Shown in pieces: positions 35,051 through 43,338 of a DNA stretch of 63,953 bases (position 1 is the stretch's first letter; every line of letters begins with the position of its first letter). The notes under the pieces were generated by a model. That model worked only from the letters and a program-made list of their open reading frames with translations. It did not search any database and was not told the origin of the DNA. The DNA is taken from positions 1 to 63,953 of the forward strand of contig NZ_VSSS01000092.1 of the NCBI RefSeq assembly GCF_008123425.1, given 5' to 3'. Position numbers and translations under genes: made by a program. This DNA comes from Bradyrhizobium rifense. Lineage in GTDB: Bacteria > Pseudomonadota > Alphaproteobacteria > Rhizobiales > Xanthobacteraceae.

Positions 35051-35304
35051 TTTCTTTCCAGCCCGCAGACCCAACTGCGCTTCCAAACAGAGATGCGGGC
35101 GCGCCAATCGGAGGCCACGCCGGTCGAGCTGACCAACCGGCTGCCGTTCAAGCGCGTCCAGTTCGGGGGGATAGATATCGTCAGGCTCGTTTGCGAGCGA
35201 TACGGCAGATGTCGTATTTCGTCGCCGGTCAGGCTGCCAATGTCGACACGCCCTGCGCCGCCGCAGGCTGATCGCGCCGTGGGAGATCAGCGCCGGACGT
35301 GCCT
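35051..35304. other. 254-bp gap between hybrid kinase and autotransporter
   Basis: On the minus strand this is the leader of the autotransporter gene. The long open frame runs through it without a credible start or protein-like sequence. It probably holds the autotransporter promoter, but no clear -35/-10 pair stands out. Confidence 0.4.
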
Positions 35305-37089
35305 TTAGCGACTGGTCTCGAGCGATTCCTCGCCGCCAACACAGGCTGCAACGATTGCTTCGTACAATTCCTCGCCTGTGATCGGCTTGTGCAGGATACG
35401 AAGTCCGCTGGCGGTGGCGTCCTTGATGCGTGACGGCGAGGTATCGCCGGTCACGATAAGTGCAGGAACCCAATGGCCGATATGGGCGCAGAGAGCCTGG
35501 ATTGCGTCCAGACCGGTAGCACCATCTTCGAGGCGGTAGTCGGCGATGATCAGATCGACCGGCGCATCGCCGGCGGTCATAGCCTCTGCATGTATCTGTT
35601 GCACTTCGGCGGCAGAGCGGCCGGCATAAACGCGATGCCCCTGGAGCGTCAGCAACTGCACCATGACATCGAGAACATCCCTCTCGTCTTCCACGACCAT
35701 GATGCTGACGGCGATGCCTGCGGGTGACGACTTGTTGTCGGGCAAGAGAGGCGCCACCGTACTGGCTTGCGGAACCGTGACGGAAAACATCGAGCCGCGC
35801 CCGGTGACGGAGATCACCTTCAGGGAATGTTGCAGCAGTGCGGCGGTGCGGCGAACGATGGCAAGGCCGAGGCCAAGGCCTTGCGTGCGATCCCGCGCCG
35901 GGTTCTGCAACTGCACGAATTCCTCAAAGATCATGGCATGCTGATCTGCGGGGATGCCGGGGCCGGTATCCCATATCTGGATTTCCACCGCAGCGCCGCG
36001 CCTGCGGCAGCCGAGCAGAACGCCGCCGGATATCGTATATCGAAAGGCGTTCGACAGCAGATTGCCCAACACCCGCTTCAGCATCATGGGATCGCTGTCC
36101 ACCTGGAGTTGGCTTTCAACAACGCGCCAATCGAGGCCGCGATCCTTCGCCGCTGAAGCGAACTCGTTGCTGAGTTGGTAGAACAGTTGGGAGAGATTCA
36201 CCGTTTCCCTCGCAACAGTGACGACACCGGCATCAAGCCGGGAGATATCGAGCAGTCCATTCAGAAGGGCGCTGAGATTGCCGACAATGGATTTTGCCTT
36301 GCCCGCCAGATCGCGTGCATCGGCGGATTGGACAGCGCCGCGGTGACCCAGCACGGCGAGCGTGGAGATCAGCAGGCTCAGAGCATGGATCGGCTGGCGC
36401 AGGTCATGACTGGCGGCGGCGAGGAAACGCGTTTTCGCACGATCGGCAGCTTGCGCGCGGTCGCGTTCTTCCTGCAAATGGCCAACCAGCTCGACATTTT
36501 CCAGGCGCAACCTGATGGTCTCACGCAGCATGCGGTGCGTTGTGCGGCAATAATAGAGATTGATGGTCACAAGCCCCGTGAGCAGTGCGAGATATGCGCC
36601 GGCGCTTTCACCTCCATTGATAATGGAGCGCACCATGACCGGTAGCACCGTTGCGATGATCGAGCCGACGAGAGCCGGCGGAAAGGCCGAGAGCGACGGA
36701 ACTGTGCCGCAGACCAGACCGGTCAAGGCAACAATGGTGAATAAAAAAGGAACGGGCTGTTCAGGAACGAACCCAACCCAGCCGAGCATTCCCCACAGCA
36801 GGCCCGACACGCAGGAAAACGCAGCCGCGAGCCACGCCCATCGCCACACAGACGCTGGTTCTCGATTTCCGCTGAAGAACCGGCGCGCCGCCAGGACGCG
36901 TATGGCGGTGAGCAGATACAGCGCACCGAGCCATCCGACCAACCAGCTCGCAGGTACGGTGCTCCTCAGGACGTACGCCGCCGCCAGGGAGATGAGGACG
37001 TTGGAGGCCACCACCCCATAGGAATTGCGATACAAGAGTTCGACGAGCGCCTCGCGTATCTTGTCTTCCTGCATCGAATCTTCCTGCAT
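35305..37089 (-). CDS. hybrid sensor histidine kinase with C-terminal receiver
   Basis: The 594-residue protein has about six membrane helices in residues 20-190, HisKA with RFLAAASHDLRQPIHAL (phospho-His), and HATPase with NAFRYT, DTGPGI and GLGLGLAI. A receiver domain follows (about 470-585; VVEDERDV, phospho-Asp in IIADYRLEDG, lysine in LHKPITG). No periplasmic sensor domain is evident, so the membrane region may sense directly. The start is doubled by a 15-bp duplication (MQEDSMQED), giving two ATGs each with an SD. It lies 58 bp downstream of a NarL-type regulator. Confidence 0.92.
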   Translation of the reverse strand: MQEDSMQEDKIREALVELLYRNSYGVVASNVLISLAAAYVLRSTVPASWLVGWLGALYLLTAIRVLAARRFFSGNREPASVWRWAWLAAAFSCVSGLLWGMLGWVGFVPEQPVPFLFTIVALTGLVCGTVPSLSAFPPALVGSIIATVLPVMVRSIINGGESAGAYLALLTGLVTINLYYCRTTHRMLRETIRLRLENVELVGHLQEERDRAQAADRAKTRFLAAASHDLRQPIHALSLLISTLAVLGHRGAVQSADARDLAGKAKSIVGNLSALLNGLLDISRLDAGVVTVARETVNLSQLFYQLSNEFASAAKDRGLDWRVVESQLQVDSDPMMLKRVLGNLLSNAFRYTISGGVLLGCRRRGAAVEIQIWDTGPGIPADQHAMIFEEFVQLQNPARDRTQGLGLGLAIVRRTAALLQHSLKVISVTGRGSMFSVTVPQASTVAPLLPDNKSSPAGIAVSIMVVEDERDVLDVMVQLLTLQGHRVYAGRSAAEVQQIHAEAMTAGDAPVDLIIADYRLEDGATGLDAIQALCAHIGHWVPALIVTGDTSPSRIKDATASGLRILHKPITGEELYEAIVAACVGGEESLETSR

Positions 37090-37090
37090 C
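37061..37090 (-). repeat. 15-bp tandem duplication spanning the kinase start codon
   Basis: TCTTCCTGCATCGA occurs twice in a row (about 37062-37075 and 37077-37090), duplicating the kinase start codon and the codons for MQED. Either ATG could be used: GAGAGG precedes the first and AGGAAG, within the first copy, precedes the second. Confidence 0.75.
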
Positions 37091-37147
37091 GAGACCTCTC
37101 AGCGCGCCGGTAGGTTGCGGCGGCTTCGTTCGCGAGTTGCCGTTGCG

Positions 37148-37798
37148 CTAGCCCGATGGAAGCCCGAGACGAATTGCGTAGGCCGTCAATTCAGCACCAC
37201 TGTGCAGATCAAGCTTCCGCATCAGATTCTCGCGATGTTTCCGGGCGGTCAGCGGGCTAATGCCGAGACGGTTGGCGATGTCGCGGCTGGTGGCGCCGTG
37301 AGGGATCATCCCCAGGATTTGCCGCTCACGCCTTGTCAGCGTGACCGGAGATATGATCGCGGCCGTGGGCTCCGGGGCTTCGTTCAGGCTGTCATGCTGG
37401 TCCACCGCAAAGCGAACCTCCTCCGCCACATAGAGGTTGCCTTTTCTGATGGCATCGATTGCAGCGATGAGTTCGGATGGATCGCCGCTCTTGGTCAAAT
37501 AGCCGTTCGCGCCAGCGGAAAACGCCGCCCGAACCGAGCGTGGCTCAACATTGGCGGTGAGGACGAGAACGCGCAGCTCCGGCCATTCGGCTTTCAGGTT
37601 CGCGATGAACTGAAACCCGCTCACGCCCGGCATGCCGAGATCGAGGATGAGAAGATCGGCGGCGCCTTCATTCAGCAGCCGGTGAACGGCTTCACCGTTC
37701 GCGGCCTCTCCACTGATTGTAAGCTGGTCTACGGTCGACAGAAGCTGTTTCAGACCTTCCCGAACCACGGCGTGATCGTCTGCAATGATCGTCTTCAC
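37148..37798 (-). CDS. NarL/FixJ-type response regulator
   Basis: The 216-residue protein has an N-terminal receiver (DDHAVVREG acidic pair, phospho-Asp in LILDLGMPG, VLTAN and lysine in LTKSG) and a C-terminal LuxR-type HTH (about 148-205; LTRRERQILGMI..SRDIANRLGISPLTARKHRENLMRKL). It is the first gene of the run regulator, hybrid kinase, autotransporter. The kinase itself ends in a receiver with no HPt seen, so direct phosphotransfer from the HisKA to this regulator is the simplest scheme. Confidence 0.92.
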   Translation of the reverse strand: MKTIIADDHAVVREGLKQLLSTVDQLTISGEAANGEAVHRLLNEGAADLLILDLGMPGVSGFQFIANLKAEWPELRVLVLTANVEPRSVRAAFSAGANGYLTKSGDPSELIAAIDAIRKGNLYVAEEVRFAVDQHDSLNEAPEPTAAIISPVTLTRRERQILGMIPHGATSRDIANRLGISPLTARKHRENLMRKLDLHSGAELTAYAIRLGLPSG

Positions 37799-37974
37799 CA
37801 GCCCACCACATGCATCGCTTCCGGCGATGACGGTATTATTGTATCAATCAACTTCAATCAAGGATTGCGATCCACAAATCCATTTGCCGGATTGGCCAAC
37901 CTGGTCATCTTGCAGTGATCGTCTGAACGCGCCGCAGCCATAGCGGTCGCAGATCGTAGCTGAATAACCCTCAA

Positions 37975-38838
37975 CTATCCGAAATGCTCGATCAGCAGTT
38001 CAGTCAGAACGCGGACTTTTCGCGCGGGGTGCTGTCCCGGCGGCCGGACGACAAACAATCCGGCGGTCGGAGGAGGATAGTGTGTCATCACCGGCACGAG
38101 AGCGCCGGAGGCCAAATGGTCCTCGACGAGGCAGTGCGGAAGCCAGGCGATTCCGATCCCTGCGACTGCGGCAACGGCAAGAGCAGTGCCATTGTCCGCC
38201 TTGAAGCGCCCCTGCGGATGAATGGAGATAGTCTTCTCCCCATCGATGAACTGCCAGGTTTCCGTGCCCTGCATGAGCGCCTGATGCGTCAGGAGCTCAT
38301 CCGGCGTCTCGGGCGCTCCATGCTCCCTGACATAATCCGGGCTTGCGACGAGGGCACCATGGATCGGCCCGACGCGACGCGCCATCAGGTTTGAATCGCC
38401 GAGATAGCCTACGCGTACCGCACAGTCGAAGCCGTCGCCGACAATATCCACGAAGCGATCATTGTAGCTCGCATGGACGTGGAGCAGCGGATGGCGCCGC
38501 GCCAGCTCCGCAAACACCGGCGCCAACAGCGTCGGGCCGAAGGTCAGCGGCGCTGCGATACGAAGGCGACCACGCAGGTCTCCTGCGGGCAGGATCGTCT
38601 CCCGCGCGACATCGATTTCGGCGCAGACGCGGGCAGCGTGGTCACGGAACGTGACACCAGCCTCGGTCAGCGCAGAGCCGCGCGTTGTCCTTGCAAGAAG
38701 CTGAACGCCCAGTTCGGCTTCCAGCCGGAACAGCCGCCGGCTGACGATCGATTTCGATACGCCGAGCCGGCGCGCGGCCGGCGATACGCCGCCGGCATCT
38801 GCCACTTCGACAAAGGTCCGCAAGTCTTCGATATCCAT
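37975..38838 (-). CDS. LysR family transcriptional regulator
   Basis: The 287-residue protein begins MDIEDLRTFVEVADAGGVSPAARRLGVSKSIVSRRL (winged helix) and has a co-inducer domain from LRIAAPLTFGPTLLAP. It belongs to the large LysR branch that usually controls a divergent oxidoreductase. Here the divergent gene is the SDR at 38980, separated by 141 bp. The following 176-bp gap (37799-37974), between its stop and the response regulator start, shows nothing beyond AT-rich sequence likely to be the regulator's promoter. Confidence 0.9.
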   Translation of the reverse strand: MDIEDLRTFVEVADAGGVSPAARRLGVSKSIVSRRLFRLEAELGVQLLARTTRGSALTEAGVTFRDHAARVCAEIDVARETILPAGDLRGRLRIAAPLTFGPTLLAPVFAELARRHPLLHVHASYNDRFVDIVGDGFDCAVRVGYLGDSNLMARRVGPIHGALVASPDYVREHGAPETPDELLTHQALMQGTETWQFIDGEKTISIHPQGRFKADNGTALAVAAVAGIGIAWLPHCLVEDHLASGALVPVMTHYPPPTAGLFVVRPPGQHPARKVRVLTELLIEHFG

Positions 38839-38979
38839 GGTCGGCGTTCCGATTTCTGCGACATAGCTGGGCAGATCGCGAGGCTATCGCATCGTGGAGT
38901 GGAACGACAACATGAACCGGTCAGAGCGGACAATGGTGCATTCCAAGCGCTTCGCCGCTCGTTGAAACGGAGACCTCAA

Positions 38980-39849
38980 ATGCCGAGCCCTTCGGAGCAC
39001 CCGCATCGTTCCGCCGCAGTCACCGGCGCCGGCGGCGGCCTCGGCCGCGATATCGCGCTTGGACTGGCTGCCAAAGGCTACGTCGTTTTCGGCACGGCCA
39101 TGTCCATCGCTGAGGTCCAGGATCTGAAGGACGCCTCCGGCGGGCGTGTCAGCCTGACCGTTTGCGACATGACGAGAGAGCAGGCCGTGAAAGCCTGGGC
39201 GGGTGGCGTGTCCGACGCGCTCGGCGATTCCGGGCTTGATCTTTTGATCAACAATGCGGGCATCCTCACCCCGGGCCCGATTGAGGTCCTGCCTCTCGAC
39301 GCTATCCGGCGCGAGTTCGACGTCAACGTGTTCGGGGCCCTGTCGGTCATGAACGCTTTCCTGCCCGCGCTCAGGAAGGCGCGCGGCCGCATCGTCCAGG
39401 TCAGCACCTGGACGGCGAGCGTCCCCCTTCCCTTCAACGGGCCATCAGGCGCGTCGAAGGCGGCCATGGAGGTGTTTGCGGCCGTCTACCGCGCCGAGCT
39501 GAAGTCCTTTGGGGTCGACATCGTCGTCGCGGCTGCGGGCAACATGAGAACGGGCGGCCCCGCCAAAACGGTAGCGGCCCTCGCACGCGTCGCCGACGAC
39601 ATGACGGCCGAACAACGCGGCCTGTACGGACAGTCCTTCAACACATTCGCAACCACGCTCAATGGCATGCAGAGCAGCGGGCTCGACTCCGTCCTGGCGG
39701 CCAGGCGCGTCATCGAGCTGGCCGAGCAGATGCCCGCACCAAGCCGCGCGCCGGTCGGCACGGACGCCGATGAGATGCTCCGGGCCGCGCGCGAAAAATC
39801 CGACGACGAACTGGATGCGTTGCGCCTCCGGATCGTCGGCCTCGGCTAG
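38980..39849 (+). CDS. short-chain dehydrogenase/reductase lacking the catalytic tyrosine
   Basis: The product is 289 residues. The cofactor motif TGAGGGLG (15-22), NNAG (91-94) and the catalytic serine (142) are present. The YxxxK motif reads SGASK (156-160): the tyrosine is serine (codon TCA, 39445-39447) while the lysine is kept. The start ATG 38980 has GGAG nearby; the longer frame back to 38473 is antisense to LysR. It heads a run with a SnoaL-like protein and a broken NTF2-like gene, divergent from LysR. Reduced or altered activity is expected. Confidence 0.88.
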   Translation: MPSPSEHPHRSAAVTGAGGGLGRDIALGLAAKGYVVFGTAMSIAEVQDLKDASGGRVSLTVCDMTREQAVKAWAGGVSDALGDSGLDLLINNAGILTPGPIEVLPLDAIRREFDVNVFGALSVMNAFLPALRKARGRIVQVSTWTASVPLPFNGPSGASKAAMEVFAAVYRAELKSFGVDIVVAAAGNMRTGGPAKTVAALARVADDMTAEQRGLYGQSFNTFATTLNGMQSSGLDSVLAARRVIELAEQMPAPSRAPVGTDADEMLRAAREKSDDELDALRLRIVGLG

Positions 39850-39888
39850 GGCCACCGGCACATCCACATTTCACAACAGGAGTTATCC

Positions 39889-40347
39889 ATGATCGAGCTG
39901 TTCGATTCCAATGACGGCCGCGCCGTTCGCAACAAGACCAATATCCTTGGCTTCTACGACCTTGTGATCAACCAGAAGAAGTCTGAGGCGTCAGTCGCCA
40001 GGTTCATCAGCCCCGCCTACGTCCAGCACAACCCGCTCATTGCCGACGGACCGGACGCGCTTGGAAGATTCTTCGGCCAGATCACCCGGGAGCGCGCGCG
40101 GGCCCGTGTCGTTGTCCACAAGATCATCGCCGTCGGCGACTATGTGTGGGCGCACGTGAATTTTCTGAATCTGTTCAACGACGATCCGAATGATACGGGG
40201 ATCGCCGGCGTCGACATCTACAAGATGGACGCCGACGGAAAAGCCATCGAGCACTGGGACACCTTGCAGCTCGTCGGGGACCCCAGGAACGCGGCTCCGT
40301 GGCTCGCGCCGAATGTGCCGCGCGCCAACGCCAACGGCATGTTCTGA
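39889..40347 (+). CDS. SnoaL-like (NTF2 fold) protein
   Basis: The 152-residue protein has the cone-shaped NTF2/SnoaL pattern: FYDLVINQKKSEASVARFISPAYVQHNPLIADGPDAL, then AVGDYVWAHVNF and VDIYKMDADGKAIEHWDTLQ. This subgroup is usually annotated as predicted SnoaL-like aldol-condensation enzymes or ester cyclases. An AGGAG SD precedes the ATG. It follows the SDR by 39 bp in the same operon. Confidence 0.88.
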   Translation: MIELFDSNDGRAVRNKTNILGFYDLVINQKKSEASVARFISPAYVQHNPLIADGPDALGRFFGQITRERARARVVVHKIIAVGDYVWAHVNFLNLFNDDPNDTGIAGVDIYKMDADGKAIEHWDTLQLVGDPRNAAPWLAPNVPRANANGMF

Positions 40348-40362
40348 ACTGGAGGACGAGCG

Positions 40363-40732
40363 ATGAGCGACACACTTGGTCCTCTGATGGAAAGGAACCT
40401 GCTCGACATATTCGGGCAGTCAGATCGCGCGCGCCGGGCGGTCGCGATCGCCGACATCTACACGCCGAACTGCACGTTCTTTGAAGCGGGGGGAACGCGT
40501 CGTCGGCCACGACGCTCTCAACGCGAAGATCGAACGCATTCTCAAGGAAGCTCCCGGATTTGTGTTTCGCGCGACAGCGCCCGCTGAGGTGAATCACGAT
40601 CTCGGTCGCTTGCAGTGGCATCTGGGACCGGCTGGAGCTCCTCCCGTCGTCACGGGCATGGACATTGCGATCTTCGAGCACGGCAGAATTCGGGCGCTGT
40701 ACACCTTTCTCGACAAGCCTGCGAGCGATTGA
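40363..40732 (+). pseudogene. NTF2-like protein gene broken by a one-base G insertion
   Basis: Reading from ATG 40363 gives MSDTLGPLMERNLLDIFG..FFEAG, then nonsense. A second frame opens in the overlap and gives ERVVGHDALNAKIERIL..RIRALYTFLDKPASD to 40732. Six Gs at 40488-40493, where five would keep frame, explain the shift. The rejoined product would be about 122 residues, an NTF2/SnoaL-like small protein and partner of the gene before it. It may be a true frameshift, a sequencing error in a homopolymer, or slippage. Confidence 0.8.
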
Positions 40733-40946
40733 GCCGTGTCACAGGTTTTTGAACATTGCGCGCGCATTTTGAAGAACCTTGCTTGTGCACGCTTTTCTCT
40801 CGCAACTTTACGCGGCGAGTGTTGCGCCAGCGCAGCAGTTGACGGTTGCCAGTTGTAGTTGATTGCACCACAGTCCTTGAAGATGGACGCCGTCCGTTGC
40901 GCTTGCGCGGGGACAGGTCAGGTCCCTTTCAAGCGCCGGAGCAGCC

Positions 40947-43322
40947 ATGCAGCGATCCAGGGCAGTCTTTATCACGGGTCTCATCTACGCCTTGATCGGC
41001 CTGATCCTCGCGGGCGGTGGCATTTGGCTTGCCGCATTGGGTGGTTCCATTTTCTACATCATCCTCGGTGTCGGTATTCTCGCCACCGGTGCGTTGTTGA
41101 TGGCACAGCGCCGTTCGGCGCTGTGGTTGTTTGCGATCGTGCTGGTCGGTACGCTGGCGTGGGCCATCTCAGAGGTCCAATTTGATTGGTGGCCGCTCGC
41201 GGCACGCGGCGACGTCATCTTCCCGATGGCGCTCTGGCTTCTGACGCCGATGATCGTGCGCGGGCTGTTGCGAGACGAGCCGGTGTCCTACCGAAGCGCG
41301 ACGGCGCCACTCTGGGCCGGCGTCGCCGCGGCTTCGGTCGTCCTCGTCATCGCGCTTCTGTCCAGCTATCACAACATCAACGGCACGATCGTCGAGCCCG
41401 GCTCTGTGGTGCAGCAAAGCGAAGCCGACCCGCAACCCGATGCCGATTGGCGTGCCTATGGTCGCACCCAATTCGGACAACGCTATTCGCCGCTAAAGCA
41501 GATCACGCCTGACAATGCCGGCAACCTCAAGGTCGCCTGGATCTTCCGCACCGGCGACATGCCCACGCCAGAGGATTCCGGCGAGACGACCTTCGAGGTC
41601 ACCCCGATCAAGGTGCGCGATACGCTCTATCTCTGTTCACAGCACCAGGTGCTGTTTGCGCTCGACGCCAAGACCGGCAAAGAGCGCTGGAGGTACGATC
41701 CCAAGCTGACGTTCAACAAGACGTTCCAGCACATGACCTGCCGCGGCGTCTCCTACCACGAGACCGCGGCAGGCGCGGTCGACAGCGGCGGCGCTCCGGC
41801 GCCCGCCGAATGCCCGCGGCGGATCTTCCTGCCCGTCAATGACGGGCGCATGATCGTGCTCGATGCCGACAGCGGCAAGCCCTGCGATGGTTTTGGCGAT
41901 CATGGCTCCCTCGATCTCCAGCAAGGGATGGGGATCAAGACGGTGGGCTTCTTCGAGCCGACGTCACCGCCGGTCGTCAGTGACAAGATCCTGGTCGTTG
42001 CCGCCGCGGTGATCGACAATTATGCGGTTGAAGTGCCCTCGGGCGTGATCCGCGGCTTCGATGTCTACACCGGCAAGCTGGTTTGGGTCTGGGACTCCGG
42101 CGCAGCGGACGAGAATGAGATGCCGTCGCCGACGCGTCATTACGTCAACGGTTCGCCGAATTCATGGATCGCGGCCGCGTTCGATCCGAAATTGAACCTC
42201 GTCTACATCCCCACCGGCAACAACGGGCCCGACATCTGGGGCGGCAATCGCAATGAACTCGTCGAGCGCTATTCCAGCTCTATCGTTGCGCTGGATATCA
42301 ACACCGGCAGGCGCGCCTGGTCGTACCAGACCGTGCGTCACGACCTCTGGGACATGGACGTTCCCGCGCAACCGAGCCTGATCGATGTGATGACGCCCAA
42401 GGGCATCGTTCCCGCACTCATCCAGCCGACCAAAGTGGGCAACTTGTTCGTGCTCGACCGCAGGAACGGTGAGCTGATCGTGCCGGCGCCGGATCGTCCG
42501 GTGCCGCAGGGGGCCGCGCCCGGCGACCGCACCGCGCCGACACAGCCGTTTTCCGACCTGACATTCCGCCCGGAGGCGAAGCTGACCGGCGCGGACATGT
42601 GGGGCGGCACGATCTTCGACCAGCTGCTGTGCCGGATCATGTTCCATCAATTGCGTTACGAGGGCACCTTCACGCCGCCGTCGTTGCAGGGCACGCTGGT
42701 CTTCCCGGGCAATCTCGGCATGTTCGAATGGGGCGGCATTGCCGTCGATCCGGTGAGACAGATCGCCATCGCCAACCCGATGGCGTTGCCGTTCGCGTCA
42801 CGGCTGATTCCGCGCGGCCCGCTGAATCCTCCGGCGCCGACAGCCGAGAAGCCGGTCGGCAGCGAGGTCGGGGTGCAGCCGATGTATGGCACGCCGTTCG
42901 GGGTGGATATCTGGAGCTTTCTCTCGCCCCTCTCCGTGCCGTGCTATCGGCCGCCATGGGGTTACATGGCCGCAGTCGATCTGAAGACGATGAAGATCGT
43001 CTGGCAGCATCCCAACGGCACGATCAGAGATACCACGCCGCTGCCCCTCCCCTTCAAGATGGGCGTGCCGATGCTGGGTGGGCCGATCACGACCGCCGGC
43101 GGGGTCGCATTCTACACCGGAACCTACGAGTACACGATCCGGGCTTACGACGTGCGTACCGGCAAGGTGGTCTGGGAAGATCGATTGCCGGCCGGCGCCC
43201 AGTCGACACCGATGAGCTACGAGGTCGACGGCAAGCAATATGTCGTCACTGCAGCCGGCGGCCACGGCTCGTTCGGCACCAAGCGCGGTGATTACATCAT
43301 CGCCTACGCGTTGAAGGACTGA
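40947..43322 (+). CDS. gcd: membrane-bound PQQ-dependent glucose dehydrogenase
   Basis: The 791-residue quinoprotein has five N-terminal membrane helices (residues 1-140) and a periplasmic eight-bladed propeller (from about 160). Typical segments are DWRAYGRTQFGQRYSPLKQI, IFRTGDMP, FQHMTCRGVSYHE and DLWDMDVPAQPSLIDV. It oxidises aldoses, mainly glucose, to lactones in the periplasm and reduces ubiquinone, acidifying the medium. PQQ biosynthesis genes are not in the window. Length matches the Gcd family (about 800). The 214-bp gap upstream is otherwise empty. The OprB porin gene follows 16 bp later. Confidence 0.95.
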   Translation: MQRSRAVFITGLIYALIGLILAGGGIWLAALGGSIFYIILGVGILATGALLMAQRRSALWLFAIVLVGTLAWAISEVQFDWWPLAARGDVIFPMALWLLTPMIVRGLLRDEPVSYRSATAPLWAGVAAASVVLVIALLSSYHNINGTIVEPGSVVQQSEADPQPDADWRAYGRTQFGQRYSPLKQITPDNAGNLKVAWIFRTGDMPTPEDSGETTFEVTPIKVRDTLYLCSQHQVLFALDAKTGKERWRYDPKLTFNKTFQHMTCRGVSYHETAAGAVDSGGAPAPAECPRRIFLPVNDGRMIVLDADSGKPCDGFGDHGSLDLQQGMGIKTVGFFEPTSPPVVSDKILVVAAAVIDNYAVEVPSGVIRGFDVYTGKLVWVWDSGAADENEMPSPTRHYVNGSPNSWIAAAFDPKLNLVYIPTGNNGPDIWGGNRNELVERYSSSIVALDINTGRRAWSYQTVRHDLWDMDVPAQPSLIDVMTPKGIVPALIQPTKVGNLFVLDRRNGELIVPAPDRPVPQGAAPGDRTAPTQPFSDLTFRPEAKLTGADMWGGTIFDQLLCRIMFHQLRYEGTFTPPSLQGTLVFPGNLGMFEWGGIAVDPVRQIAIANPMALPFASRLIPRGPLNPPAPTAEKPVGSEVGVQPMYGTPFGVDIWSFLSPLSVPCYRPPWGYMAAVDLKTMKIVWQHPNGTIRDTTPLPLPFKMGVPMLGGPITTAGGVAFYTGTYEYTIRAYDVRTGKVVWEDRLPAGAQSTPMSYEVDGKQYVVTAAGGHGSFGTKRGDYIIAYALKD

Positions 43323-43338
43323 ACCCGGGAGCATCGTC

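Noticed and set aside
33992..35308. 438-residue plus-strand open frame opposite the autotransporter, plus several proline-rich frames
   Set aside because: Composition mirrors the Gly/Ala-rich antisense codons, there is no SD or domain, and the autotransporter on the other strand is clearly real.
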